Of a DNA stretch of 32,019 nucleotides, positions 1 to 8,418 are shown in pieces. The DNA comes from an uncultured Hyphomicrobiales bacterium (lineage in GTDB: Bacteria; Pseudomonadota; Alphaproteobacteria; Rhizobiales; Beijerinckiaceae): contig CAIRGA010000126.1 of the NCBI GenBank assembly GCA_903877935.1, positions 1 to 32,019 on the forward strand. Reading direction: 5' to 3'. Each line of letters begins with the position of its first letter. The stretch's first letter is position 1. The translations under genes were made by a program, and so were the position numbers. The notes under the pieces are model-generated. The model saw only the letters and a program-made list of their open reading frames with translations, was not told the DNA's origin and searched no databases.

Positions 1-28
1 GTCGATTGCCAATAAAGTCGGCTGAGGT

Positions 29-1135
29 CTATTCCGACCGACCGATTGAAAATTTACGCATTTTTTCAATCAGCGTGGTGCGCTGAATGCCGAGCATTCG
101 CGCGGCGGCGGAAACCGACTGCTCGGAATCGGTAAGTGCCACGCGGATAAAATCCGTCTCAAGGGCCGCGATATGGTCTTTCAGGCTGAAGGAGCGATCG
201 GATGTCAGTAGCATCCGGATGGCTTGATCCCGCGCCTCCGATGGCTCCATCACCGCCAAAATGGGTTCTGACGCCATTTGAGATGGATCGGGCTCGTCAT
301 TTGCAAACTCGGCCAACGCATCCCAAATGGCGTCTTGCTCCTCGACCAGCTGACGGGGCTGACCGGGGAAGAGCATTTGGGACATCAAATCGCCATCGAT
401 TGGGCGATCCGCATAAAGCGCCCCTGCCCGCTCCAAGATATTTCTTAATTCCCGGACATTGCCCGGCCAATCATAGGATTTGAGCACATCAAGGGCGCTC
501 TCCGTTAAAATTGGCGGCTTCGGGAAGCCCTGCGCCTCAAAACGCTTGATAATAAAGCCGACAAGCGACGGGATATCCTCCAGCCGCTCACGGAGCGGGG
601 GGAGAAGGATGGGGAAGACATTGATCCGGTAGAACAAATCCTCGCGGAATTTCTGCTCATCGATCAATTGGCGCAAATCGCGATGGGTCGCGCAGACGAA
701 GCGGACATCAATCGAGATCGATTTTGAGCCGCCGACCCGGGTGAAGCTGCGCTCCTCGATCATACGGAGCAGTTTAACCTGCATATCGAGCGGCATATCG
801 CCGATTTCATCCAGAAACAGGGTGCCGCCGCTCGAAAGCTCCATTAATCCCGCGCGATCCCGCATGGCGCCCGTGAACGCGCCCTTTTCATACCCGAATA
901 ATTCGCTTTCAAGGAGCTCGCGGGGGATTGCCCCGCAATTAACCGGTACAAAAGGACCCGACGCCCGGGCCGACCGAAGATGGATCGAGCGCGCGACAAT
1001 CTCCTTACCGCTGCCCGACGGGCCTTGGATGAAGACGGTGGAGCCCAAGGGGGCCACTTTGCCAATCATATCCGACACATTCCGCATCGCCGGACTGGGC
1101 AAATCCATAAATCGCGAAAAATCTTGTTCGGACAC
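29..1135 (-). CDS. sigma54-dependent transcriptional activator (AAA+ domain plus C-terminal Fis-type HTH, no N-terminal receiver); FleQ/FlbD-like
   Basis: Walker A GPSGSGKE, GAFTGA sigma54-contact loop, Walker B GGTLFLDEIGDM, WPGNVRELRN, C-terminal HTH AARMLGIQRTTLIEKMRK; GTG start, alternative ATG at 1108. Confidence 0.9.
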   Translation of the reverse strand: MSEQDFSRFMDLPSPAMRNVSDMIGKVAPLGSTVFIQGPSGSGKEIVARSIHLRSARASGPFVPVNCGAIPRELLESELFGYEKGAFTGAMRDRAGLMELSSGGTLFLDEIGDMPLDMQVKLLRMIEERSFTRVGGSKSISIDVRFVCATHRDLRQLIDEQKFREDLFYRINVFPILLPPLRERLEDIPSLVGFIIKRFEAQGFPKPPILTESALDVLKSYDWPGNVRELRNILERAGALYADRPIDGDLMSQMLFPGQPRQLVEEQDAIWDALAEFANDEPDPSQMASEPILAVMEPSEARDQAIRMLLTSDRSFSLKDHIAALETDFIRVALTDSEQSVSAAARMLGIQRTTLIEKMRKFSIGRSE

Positions 1136-1363
1136 GCAGTACCTTTACACTACTCTAAGTTGTCGGCTTTTTGACATACACTCACCTATTAGCAAGCTTT
1201 TTAACGGACGATCATTTCGAAATGGTTGCTTTTGTCGGCTTCAAAGCCTCAATTTAGACAAATTTGAATAAATTTTTCGAAAAGTTTAAAAAAAATTAAG
1301 ACAAAATTTATGATGTTTAACAACAACTTAATTTAAATTAGTGCCATCAGGTTGAACCAGTTC

Positions 1364-1376
1364 CGGAAAATTTCCG
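1364..1376. repeat. palindrome CGGAAA-A-TTTCCG 7 bp upstream of the -24 element of a sigma54 promoter
   Basis: read directly: ttCCGGAAAATTTCCGaaaac. Confidence 0.5.
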
Positions 1377-1383
1377 AAAACTT

Positions 1384-1398
1384 GGCAAGATCGTTGCT
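1384..1398 (+). promoter_or_regulatory. sigma54 promoter TTGGCAAGATCGTTGCT upstream of the fleT-like gene
   Basis: -24 TGGCA and -12 TTGCT with N6 spacing; ATG about 40 nt downstream. Confidence 0.8.
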
Positions 1399-1437
1399 TT
1401 CATAGTCTCCGAACGGGTCAGCCCGAAGGAGTGGACA

Positions 1438-2610
1438 ATGAACACGGTACTTTGCATCAACGACAATCTCACCGATGGTGAAGCTTGGATGACCCATCTG
1501 CATATGCGGGGGTATGAGACGGTATCTTGCGATATTAAGAGCCTTGCATCGATTAAGAACGACGCTTGGACGCGGACCGGCCTTCTTCTGTCGCATGAAG
1601 CGGCGAAAGCCTTGGCAACCGACACCGCAGGCCTTGCCGGTTGGTGCCGCAAGCTGAAGGCTGACCGCATTGTGGTTGTCGACAAGCCCGGCGAAACCTT
1701 CTCGCTGAAAGGCGAGTTCAACGGCTCCGTGCTGCGCCTCACCCCTTCGATCGTTGGCTGGCGTTACGCCTCCGAAGTCGCAGCCCGCTTTCTGGATGCA
1801 GATCAGAATGTTGCCGCCGGCGATCCTCAGACCTTTAACCTTCTCCGCCTTGCCCGCCGCGTTGCGATGAGCGATGTCACGGTGATGCTGGTTGGCCCGA
1901 CGGGCACCGGTAAAGAAGTCATCTCAAAGTTTCTGCATAATTCATCCAAGCGCAGCCGCGAGGCCTTTATCGCTGTGAACTGTGCAGCCGTTCCAGACAC
2001 CATGCTCGAAGCGCTTCTGTTCGGCTATGAAAAGGGTGCCTTCACCGGCGCGCATACACCGAATAAGGGCATCTTCAGAGCGGCCGATGGCGGCACGCTC
2101 TTGCTCGATGAAGTGTCCGAAATGGCACCGCATCTTCAGGCCAAATTTTTGCGCGTCTTGCAGGAAAAAGAAGTGACGCCATTGGGTGGCTCGAAGGCTG
2201 TTCCGATTGACGTCCGTGTGATCGCAACCTCGAACCGGTATATGATGGAAGAGGTTAAAGCAGGTCGTTTCAGAGAAGATCTGTACTACCGCTTAAATGT
2301 CTTCCCATTGGCGACCCAAGCGCTTGCTGAACGCCCTGGTGATATTCTCCCGATTTCCATTCTTCTTCTATCGAAGCACACCGGCGGGTTCCCGAACATT
2401 CCGGAACTGTCAGATGCAGCGATTGAAAAATTAGAAGCCTATGCATGGCCAGGCAATGTCCGCGAATTGGAAAACGTGCTTCAGCGCGCGCTTGTTCTGT
2501 CCGGTGGCGCTGTTGTTGAGCCTGAGCATCTGATGATTGAGCTGCACGATACGACGGCAACGCTGATCGATTTTGAACCTGTGCAAAAGCGTCACGCGGT
2601 TGCTGGTTAA
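1438..2610 (+). CDS. sigma54 activator-like AAA+ protein with degenerate receiver-like N-terminus and no HTH (FleT-like)
   Basis: GPTGTGKE, GAFTGA, GGTLLLDEVSEM, WPGNVRELENVLQRA; protein ends ...VEPEHLMIELHDTTATLIDFEPVQKRHAVAG with no Fis HTH; RBS aaggag. Confidence 0.85.
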   Translation: MNTVLCINDNLTDGEAWMTHLHMRGYETVSCDIKSLASIKNDAWTRTGLLLSHEAAKALATDTAGLAGWCRKLKADRIVVVDKPGETFSLKGEFNGSVLRLTPSIVGWRYASEVAARFLDADQNVAAGDPQTFNLLRLARRVAMSDVTVMLVGPTGTGKEVISKFLHNSSKRSREAFIAVNCAAVPDTMLEALLFGYEKGAFTGAHTPNKGIFRAADGGTLLLDEVSEMAPHLQAKFLRVLQEKEVTPLGGSKAVPIDVRVIATSNRYMMEEVKAGRFREDLYYRLNVFPLATQALAERPGDILPISILLLSKHTGGFPNIPELSDAAIEKLEAYAWPGNVRELENVLQRALVLSGGAVVEPEHLMIELHDTTATLIDFEPVQKRHAVAG

Positions 2611-2648
2611 GACGTTTGGACCTGACGATGAAAGAGGAAGTAAACACC

Positions 2649-2957
2649 ATGATACCCTCAAGCAGCGTTGGCCTTTCCAGCGATATTCTGAGCCGGGCTA
2701 CCCCTAAACTTCGTCCTTTCGAAGGCGCTACCCATCAGTCCGATTTCGGCAGCCAATTGCGTAAAGCGGTTGACGAAGTTGCCAAGTCGCAAAATGACGC
2801 TGAATCATCGATGAAGGCCTTCGAATCGGGTGACGAGGTGGATGTCACGAAAGTGATGCTTGCCCGCGAAAAAGCTTCGATTGCTTTTGAAGCAACGCTC
2901 CAGATCCGCAATAAATTGCTGAGCGCATATAAAGACATCACATCAATGCCGGTTTGA
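2649..2957 (+). CDS. fliE: flagellar hook-basal body protein FliE
   Basis: FliE-type sequence ...DVTKVMLAREKASIAFEATLQIRNKLLSAYKDITSMPV; RBS agaggaag before ATG 2649 (ORF track start 2616 is upstream of the RBS). Confidence 0.88.
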   Translation: MIPSSSVGLSSDILSRATPKLRPFEGATHQSDFGSQLRKAVDEVAKSQNDAESSMKAFESGDEVDVTKVMLAREKASIAFEATLQIRNKLLSAYKDITSMPV

Positions 2958-2994
2958 TCTTAGGCTTGAATGACGCATAATTGGGATAATAGCG

Positions 2995-4689
2995 ATGACC
3001 GACGCAAATGCAGTAACAGTTAATCAAACGGTGCCAATGGCCGCACGCCTTTCACAAGGCATGTCGTCCGTGAGAAGCTTCATTCGGCAGCCCGCAGTGA
3101 TGCGTGCGGCTCCAATGATCCTGGTGGCCGCCGTCATTGCTGTTGGCTTAATCGCCATTATCTTTTTGAAAGACCCCGCTTACATTGTTCTCTTCCCGCA
3201 ATTGGAAGAAAGCGATAAAGCGACGATCATGCAAACGCTGACGGATAAGGGCATTAAGCCCCGTCTCGATGCGACGACGGGCCAAATGACGGTGCCGCGC
3301 GCCGACTTCTACAAAGCGAAAATGCTGTTGGCTTCCGCTGGTCTGCCAAAGGCCTCAACATCGGGATATGATCTGCTTGGTCAAATGCCATTGGGAACCA
3401 GCCGATCGGTTGAATCGGCTAAGCTTCGTCAGGCCCAAGAAACCGAACTTGCCCGTTCTATTATGGAAATCCGCGACATCGAAAGCGCGCGCGTTCACTT
3501 AGCGGTGCCAGAGCGTTCCGCTTTCGTGCGTGAGCAGGTGCCGCCATCGGCTTCCGTTGTGATTAAATTGTCGCCTGGTCGCGCGCTTGGCCCAGGCCAA
3601 GTTCAATCGATTGTTCATCTCGTGAGCGCCAGTGTTTCTTATATGCCGGTTGAAAACGTCACGGTTGTTGATCAGTACGGCAATCTGCTTTCGACACCAA
3701 AGCAAGACACGGATATCGGGCTCACCTCGCAGCAGCTCGACCACAAGCAGCGTGTCGAAAAAATGATGCGCGAGCGCGTCATGAATTTGCTCGTTCCGAT
3801 CGTTGGCGCAGGCAATGTTAACAGCGAAATCAATGTCGATCTCGACTTCACGCGGGTTGAACAGACCAGTGAGCTTTTTGATCCTCAGCAGCAAGCCATC
3901 CGCAGCCAGCAAGATTCGCTACAGGAAAGTGCGGAAGGCCGTGCACGTGGTATCCCTGGTGCAACTGCCAATCAGCCGCCGCCTGCCCCTACCGTTTCGA
4001 CCCAGCAGGGCACTGATGCGTCCTCCTCAGATCAGACCAAGAATCGGTCGAGCTCATCGGTTAAGAATTTTGAAGTCAGCCGCGATGTTAAGTCGACGAA
4101 GACAGCATTGGGTGACGTCAAGCATCTCTCGGTTGCCGTTGTCCTTCGCTCGGTGATGACGACGGATGCCGATGGCAAGCCTGTTGAGAAGCCATTGTCT
4201 GACGATGAACGTGCGCATCTTACCGAACTCATTCAGCAAGCCGTCGGCTTTAGCGCTGAGCGCGGCGATAAGGTTGCGCTGATCCAAAGCTCATTCGCTC
4301 AAGAGCAACCTGCTTTGGAACGTGGCTGGTATGATGCGCCATGGATTGAAGACGCCATTAAGGAATTGGCTGTCCTTATTATCCTTGCCATCATCGTTCT
4401 CGGCGCCCTCCGTCCATTCCTCAGCCGCCTGATGACCATGTCTGACGTGATTGTTTCGGGTGCTGAACCTACCATGGGCGATGGTGAGACCGTGGAAGTC
4501 CGTGAAGGTGAGACGCTTGACGACATCAAGGCTCGTCTCAAGCCTAAGAAGAGCGGCATCAATGTTGACCTTCTTGACACCGCCAATACGTATGATGACA
4601 AGATTGCCCTCATCCGGATGCTCGTTGGCGATGATTCAGGCCGTGTGACCGCCGTTCTCAAATCGTTAATCGCTAAAGAGATAAACTAA
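2995..4689 (+). CDS. fliF: flagellar MS-ring protein FliF
   Basis: YIVLFPQLEESDKATIMQTL, ELARSIMEIRDIESARVHLAVPERSAFVRE, two TM segments. Confidence 0.97.
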   Translation: MTDANAVTVNQTVPMAARLSQGMSSVRSFIRQPAVMRAAPMILVAAVIAVGLIAIIFLKDPAYIVLFPQLEESDKATIMQTLTDKGIKPRLDATTGQMTVPRADFYKAKMLLASAGLPKASTSGYDLLGQMPLGTSRSVESAKLRQAQETELARSIMEIRDIESARVHLAVPERSAFVREQVPPSASVVIKLSPGRALGPGQVQSIVHLVSASVSYMPVENVTVVDQYGNLLSTPKQDTDIGLTSQQLDHKQRVEKMMRERVMNLLVPIVGAGNVNSEINVDLDFTRVEQTSELFDPQQQAIRSQQDSLQESAEGRARGIPGATANQPPPAPTVSTQQGTDASSSDQTKNRSSSSVKNFEVSRDVKSTKTALGDVKHLSVAVVLRSVMTTDADGKPVEKPLSDDERAHLTELIQQAVGFSAERGDKVALIQSSFAQEQPALERGWYDAPWIEDAIKELAVLIILAIIVLGALRPFLSRLMTMSDVIVSGAEPTMGDGETVEVREGETLDDIKARLKPKKSGINVDLLDTANTYDDKIALIRMLVGDDSGRVTAVLKSLIAKEIN

Positions 4690-4732
4690 GGCGTCTAGAG
4701 TCTTGTTGAGTTAAGTTAGAGAGTTATTAACC

Positions 4733-5776
4733 ATGGCCGAAGCTGCTGAAGTATCAACAATAAACGACGTTCAAGCCGCGTTTGAACTTTTGTCGGGCAC
4801 ACAGAAATGCGCCATTGTGATGCTTCTTCTGGGTGAAGAAGAGGCCTCGGAGATTCTAAAAAACCTCTCGCCTCGCGAAGTTCAGCAGCTCGGAAGTGCC
4901 ATGTATTCGGTGGCCGATGTCGATCAGCGTACCGTTAATATGGTGCTCGACGAGTTCCTCGGGATTATCAAAGCGCAAACCAGCATCGGCCTTGGCGCCG
5001 ATACGTATATTCGCCGCGTTCTGACCAAAGCGCTCGGCGAAGATAAGGCTGGCAGCATTTTGACACGCATTACGCCATCGTCTTCGACGAAGAACATCGA
5101 AATCTTGCAATGGATGGACGCGCGCTCGATTGCTGAAATGATCACGGGCGAACATCCGCAGATTATTGCGATTATCGTATCGCATCTCGAATATGCCATC
5201 GCCGCCGACGTTCTGGTGCTTTTGCCGGAAGAAATCCAACACGAAGTTTTACAACGTATTGCAACGCTCGACTCGGTTCAGCCAGAGGCGATTGCCCAGC
5301 TTGAACGCGTCATGCAGCTGCAATTCCAGGCCAACACCTCGCTCCGCGCCTCGAAGATTGGTGGCGTGAAGGCTGCGGCGAAGATTATGAACTTCACCAA
5401 GACGGCCATCGAGCAGCGAATCATGCGTTCGCTTGCCAAGGCTGACAAGAACTTAATGACGGCCATTCAAGACAACATGTTCACCTTCGACAATCTTATT
5501 GCGGTTGACGACAAGAGCATGGGTACGCTTCTGCGGTCGTGTGATCCAAATACACTCGCCATTGCACTGAAGGGTGCGGATGAGCGTCTGCGCGATAAAA
5601 TGTTTGGTGCTATGTCGTCGCGCGCCGCCGCATCGCTTAAGGACGAAATCGAGTCGAAGGGCCCGATGCGTATTACGGAAGTGCTTGAAGCTCAAAAGCA
5701 AATTATTGCAACCGCCCGTCAACTGTCCGACGCCGGTACGATTATGCTAGCCGGACGAGGCGACGACTATGTCTAA
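4733..5776 (+). CDS. fliG: flagellar motor switch protein FliG
   Basis: LSGTQKCAIVMLLLGEEEASEILKNLSPREVQQLGSAM; EHPQIIAIIVSHL; C-terminal FliG domain FDNLIAVDDKSMGTLLRS. Confidence 0.97.
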   Translation: MAEAAEVSTINDVQAAFELLSGTQKCAIVMLLLGEEEASEILKNLSPREVQQLGSAMYSVADVDQRTVNMVLDEFLGIIKAQTSIGLGADTYIRRVLTKALGEDKAGSILTRITPSSSTKNIEILQWMDARSIAEMITGEHPQIIAIIVSHLEYAIAADVLVLLPEEIQHEVLQRIATLDSVQPEAIAQLERVMQLQFQANTSLRASKIGGVKAAAKIMNFTKTAIEQRIMRSLAKADKNLMTAIQDNMFTFDNLIAVDDKSMGTLLRSCDPNTLAIALKGADERLRDKMFGAMSSRAAASLKDEIESKGPMRITEVLEAQKQIIATARQLSDAGTIMLAGRGDDYV

Positions 5777-6611
5777 TTCAAGCTCGCGCCGCTTACGTCC
5801 AAAAGATGCGGCGATGTTTGCGAAAGTCGGCGGCGACTTCGTCGAAGAAGGACGCTTTACATCCGCCAATGACGGCGCGTTCGTGCCTTGGGGAAAGACG
5901 TCGTTCAAAGTTGTGGTCGAAGACCAAATCGTCGATGAGAACGCATTACCGGAATACAAGCCTGAAGTTGTCGAGCCGACTGCGGCCGAGATCGTCGATG
6001 AAGCTGCACGCGAGGCTGAAGCCGCAGCGATGGCGGCATCTGAGGCCCAACGGCTTGAGCAGGAAGCACAGGCGGCCGGGCAATTCGTGCCTCCTCCACT
6101 CGCTCAGGAGGCCCCTCTTAATAGCGCAGATATCATTGCTGAAATTGAAAAGGCGCGTGAAGATGGACGCGCGATCGGCTATCAACAAGGTGTAGCGGCG
6201 GCGCGCCAAGAACTTGCCGATGTAATGGCAGCCATCAGACGCCTTGAAGATCATTTGATTCCCGCAACCGAAGAGGTTTTGGAAAAGAATACGGCCATTA
6301 TGGCGCGTCATGTTCGCCGCATTGCGCAAGATCTTGCTGGTAATGTGTTTGCGACCATTCCTGAAATGTTTATCGACCGGATCAAAAAATCAGCCGATAT
6401 GTTCACGCGCGCTGGTTCCGAATTTACATTGGCGATTAACTCAAAAGACGCTCAGGCTTTAATGCCGGCGCTTCGCGGTGAAGAGCTGTTTAAATCGATC
6501 AAGATTATCGAGGATCAAGATTTACCCCATGGCGGTTTCCGACTGACGGGTCGTGATCTTGAAGTCGAAGATATTCCTGAAATGCTGGGCGTTGCTGAGG
6601 AAGTGCCATGA
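5769..6611 (+). CDS. fliH: flagellar assembly protein FliH
   Basis: position between fliG and fliI; C-terminal ...IKIIEDQDLPHGGFRLTGRDLEVEDIPE; charged helical middle region. Confidence 0.85.
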   Translation: MSNSSSRRLRPKDAAMFAKVGGDFVEEGRFTSANDGAFVPWGKTSFKVVVEDQIVDENALPEYKPEVVEPTAAEIVDEAAREAEAAAMAASEAQRLEQEAQAAGQFVPPPLAQEAPLNSADIIAEIEKAREDGRAIGYQQGVAAARQELADVMAAIRRLEDHLIPATEEVLEKNTAIMARHVRRIAQDLAGNVFATIPEMFIDRIKKSADMFTRAGSEFTLAINSKDAQALMPALRGEELFKSIKIIEDQDLPHGGFRLTGRDLEVEDIPEMLGVAEEVP

Positions 6612-7933
6612 TCGATATGGCGGCCAAGCTCGATAAAGAGCTGTCCATTCTTCGTGGCGGACGGACGGTAAATGCGGTTGGTCGGGTTAAGCGTTTCGAC
6701 GGACAGATTGTCCATGCCAGTGCTTTTCCGGCAGCGGTTGGAAATGAATGCCGTATCGAATGCGGTGACGGACAATGGGCCGAAGCCGAAGTGATCGGCT
6801 TTTTAGATGATTATACGGTGCTTGTTCTTACAGGCGGACAAGCGGCCCTTGTTGCCGGTGCCCGCGTTGAAACCATTCGTCGCGTCGATGTTGTTCCTGT
6901 GGGCCCGGCCCTTCTAGGCCGAGTGGTTGATGGAGCGGGCAAACCGCTCGATCTTCAACCAGAGCCTATTTTACGTGAAATTTGGCCGTTAAAGGGCGAG
7001 CGCGTTAATCCTTTGCGTCGTCGACCCGTGCGTGAGCCGATTGATACAGGCGTGCGCGCCATTAATGCGTTGCTGACGGTTGGGCGCGGCCAACGTATTG
7101 GCATTATTGCCGGCAGTGGCGTCGGCAAATCCTCTTTATTGTCCGCTATGGCTCGGTTCACATCCGCCGATGTTGTTATTCTTGGACTGATTGGGGAGCG
7201 TGGGCGAGAAGTGGCCGGTATGGTGGAAGAGCTTTCCGCTTCACCGACTTTTGCCCATACGATTGTTGTGGCTGTTCCTGCCGATCAATCGCCCGTCTTG
7301 CGTATTCGCGGCGTACACCGTGCCACCGCCTATGCCGAATATTTCAGAGCGCAAGGCAAAAGCGTTTTATTGATGATCGACTCGCTGACACGCGTCGCCC
7401 ATGCGCAACGCGAGCTGGGCTTGGCACTCGGCGAACAGCCCACGACAAAAGGCTATCCGCCTTCGGTTGTCTCGTTGATTGGACAATTGCTCGAACGGTC
7501 GGGACTTGATGGCGACACCAATGGTGCGGTGACGGCGATCTATACCGTTCTGGCCGATGGCGATGATACGACAAATGATCCAATCGTTGACTCGGCACGC
7601 GCCATTCTTGATGGGCATATTGTGTTGTCCCGTAAACAGGCGGAACAGGGTATTTATCCGGCCATTGATTTATCGGCGTCGATCAGCCGGACGATGTCGG
7701 ATTGCGTGCCGCAATCGCATGTTCTTCGGGCTCGAAAATTCCGGCGCTATTTAAGCCTCTTCGAACAAAATCGCGATTTGATGATGCTCGGCGGTTATCA
7801 GCCGGGGCAAGATCCCGAGCTTGATCACGCTTTCGAAATTAACCCGGCGCTCGTTAATTTTATCAGTCAATCGACGAATGAACGCAGCGGATTGGTTGAA
7901 AGCGAAGCCCGCCTGCAGGCCATTATACCGTGA
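6608..7933 (+). CDS. fliI: flagellum-specific ATP synthase FliI
   Basis: GQRIGIIAGSGVGKSSLL, VILGLIGERGREV, VLLMIDSLTRVAHAQRE. Confidence 0.97.
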   Translation: MIDMAAKLDKELSILRGGRTVNAVGRVKRFDGQIVHASAFPAAVGNECRIECGDGQWAEAEVIGFLDDYTVLVLTGGQAALVAGARVETIRRVDVVPVGPALLGRVVDGAGKPLDLQPEPILREIWPLKGERVNPLRRRPVREPIDTGVRAINALLTVGRGQRIGIIAGSGVGKSSLLSAMARFTSADVVILGLIGERGREVAGMVEELSASPTFAHTIVVAVPADQSPVLRIRGVHRATAYAEYFRAQGKSVLLMIDSLTRVAHAQRELGLALGEQPTTKGYPPSVVSLIGQLLERSGLDGDTNGAVTAIYTVLADGDDTTNDPIVDSARAILDGHIVLSRKQAEQGIYPAIDLSASISRTMSDCVPQSHVLRARKFRRYLSLFEQNRDLMMLGGYQPGQDPELDHAFEINPALVNFISQSTNERSGLVESEARLQAIIP

Positions 7934-8343
7934 AGACCGCACGCATCACGCGATTGGCCGCGCTAAAACGGCAGGTCGAATTGCAAAAATGGATGAGCGA
8001 GGCTAGCCGTTTGAACAATGAGCTCAAACGCCTCAATGAGCGCATCGAACAGGTCGATGGCTTAAAGAAACTTTATAATGATCAACTTCGGGCGCCAGCC
8101 ATCACCTCGAAAGAATTGGTCGGCATTCGAATTATCGACAACCACCTCAATGATCGCCGCGACATCGATCATAATCGACGCGAATTGCTCGAGGTTGAAC
8201 GCCAGCGAATGGCCGTCATGTTGGCTCAAAAGAAAAGCCAAGTGGAATCGCTTCAAACAGAAGCCAAGCAGCTCAAAAAAGCCGAAGCGAATGAACGATT
8301 TGAACGTTTGCAGGCGCTTGTACCGTTAAAGCGGAATTCGTAA
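7930..8343 (+). CDS. fliJ: flagellar export protein FliJ
   Basis: coiled-coil protein following fliI with 4-bp overlap; GTG start. Confidence 0.78.
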   Translation: MKTARITRLAALKRQVELQKWMSEASRLNNELKRLNERIEQVDGLKKLYNDQLRAPAITSKELVGIRIIDNHLNDRRDIDHNRRELLEVERQRMAVMLAQKKSQVESLQTEAKQLKKAEANERFERLQALVPLKRNS

Positions 8344-8345
8344 CT

Positions 8346-8360
8346 GGCATAAATATTGCT
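8346..8360 (+). promoter_or_regulatory. sigma54 promoter CTGGCATAAATATTGCT upstream of fliK
   Basis: TGGCA-N6-TTGCT immediately after the fliJ stop codon. Confidence 0.75.
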
Positions 8361-8418
8361 AAGTTCTCCGTCTGGTATGTCTGCATTTTGACGTTCAAAC
8401 GCGAAAAAGGAATCTTCT

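Noticed and set aside
1330-1345. GTGCCA on the minus strand upstream of the fleQ-like gene as a -24 element
   Set aside because: No GCAA -12 element at the right distance.
2500-2520. TGGCGCTGTTGTTGA near the end of the fleT-like gene as a sigma54 promoter for fliE
   Set aside because: The -12 element is TTGA instead of TTGC and the site is within coding sequence; fliE is more simply read from the 1384 promoter.
3499-3912. Antisense ORFs opposite fli genes (e.g. 3499-3912, 4299-4661, 10726-11190, 16802-17353)
   Set aside because: They lie opposite strongly recognised flagellar genes and have the composition of mirror frames; no domain seen.
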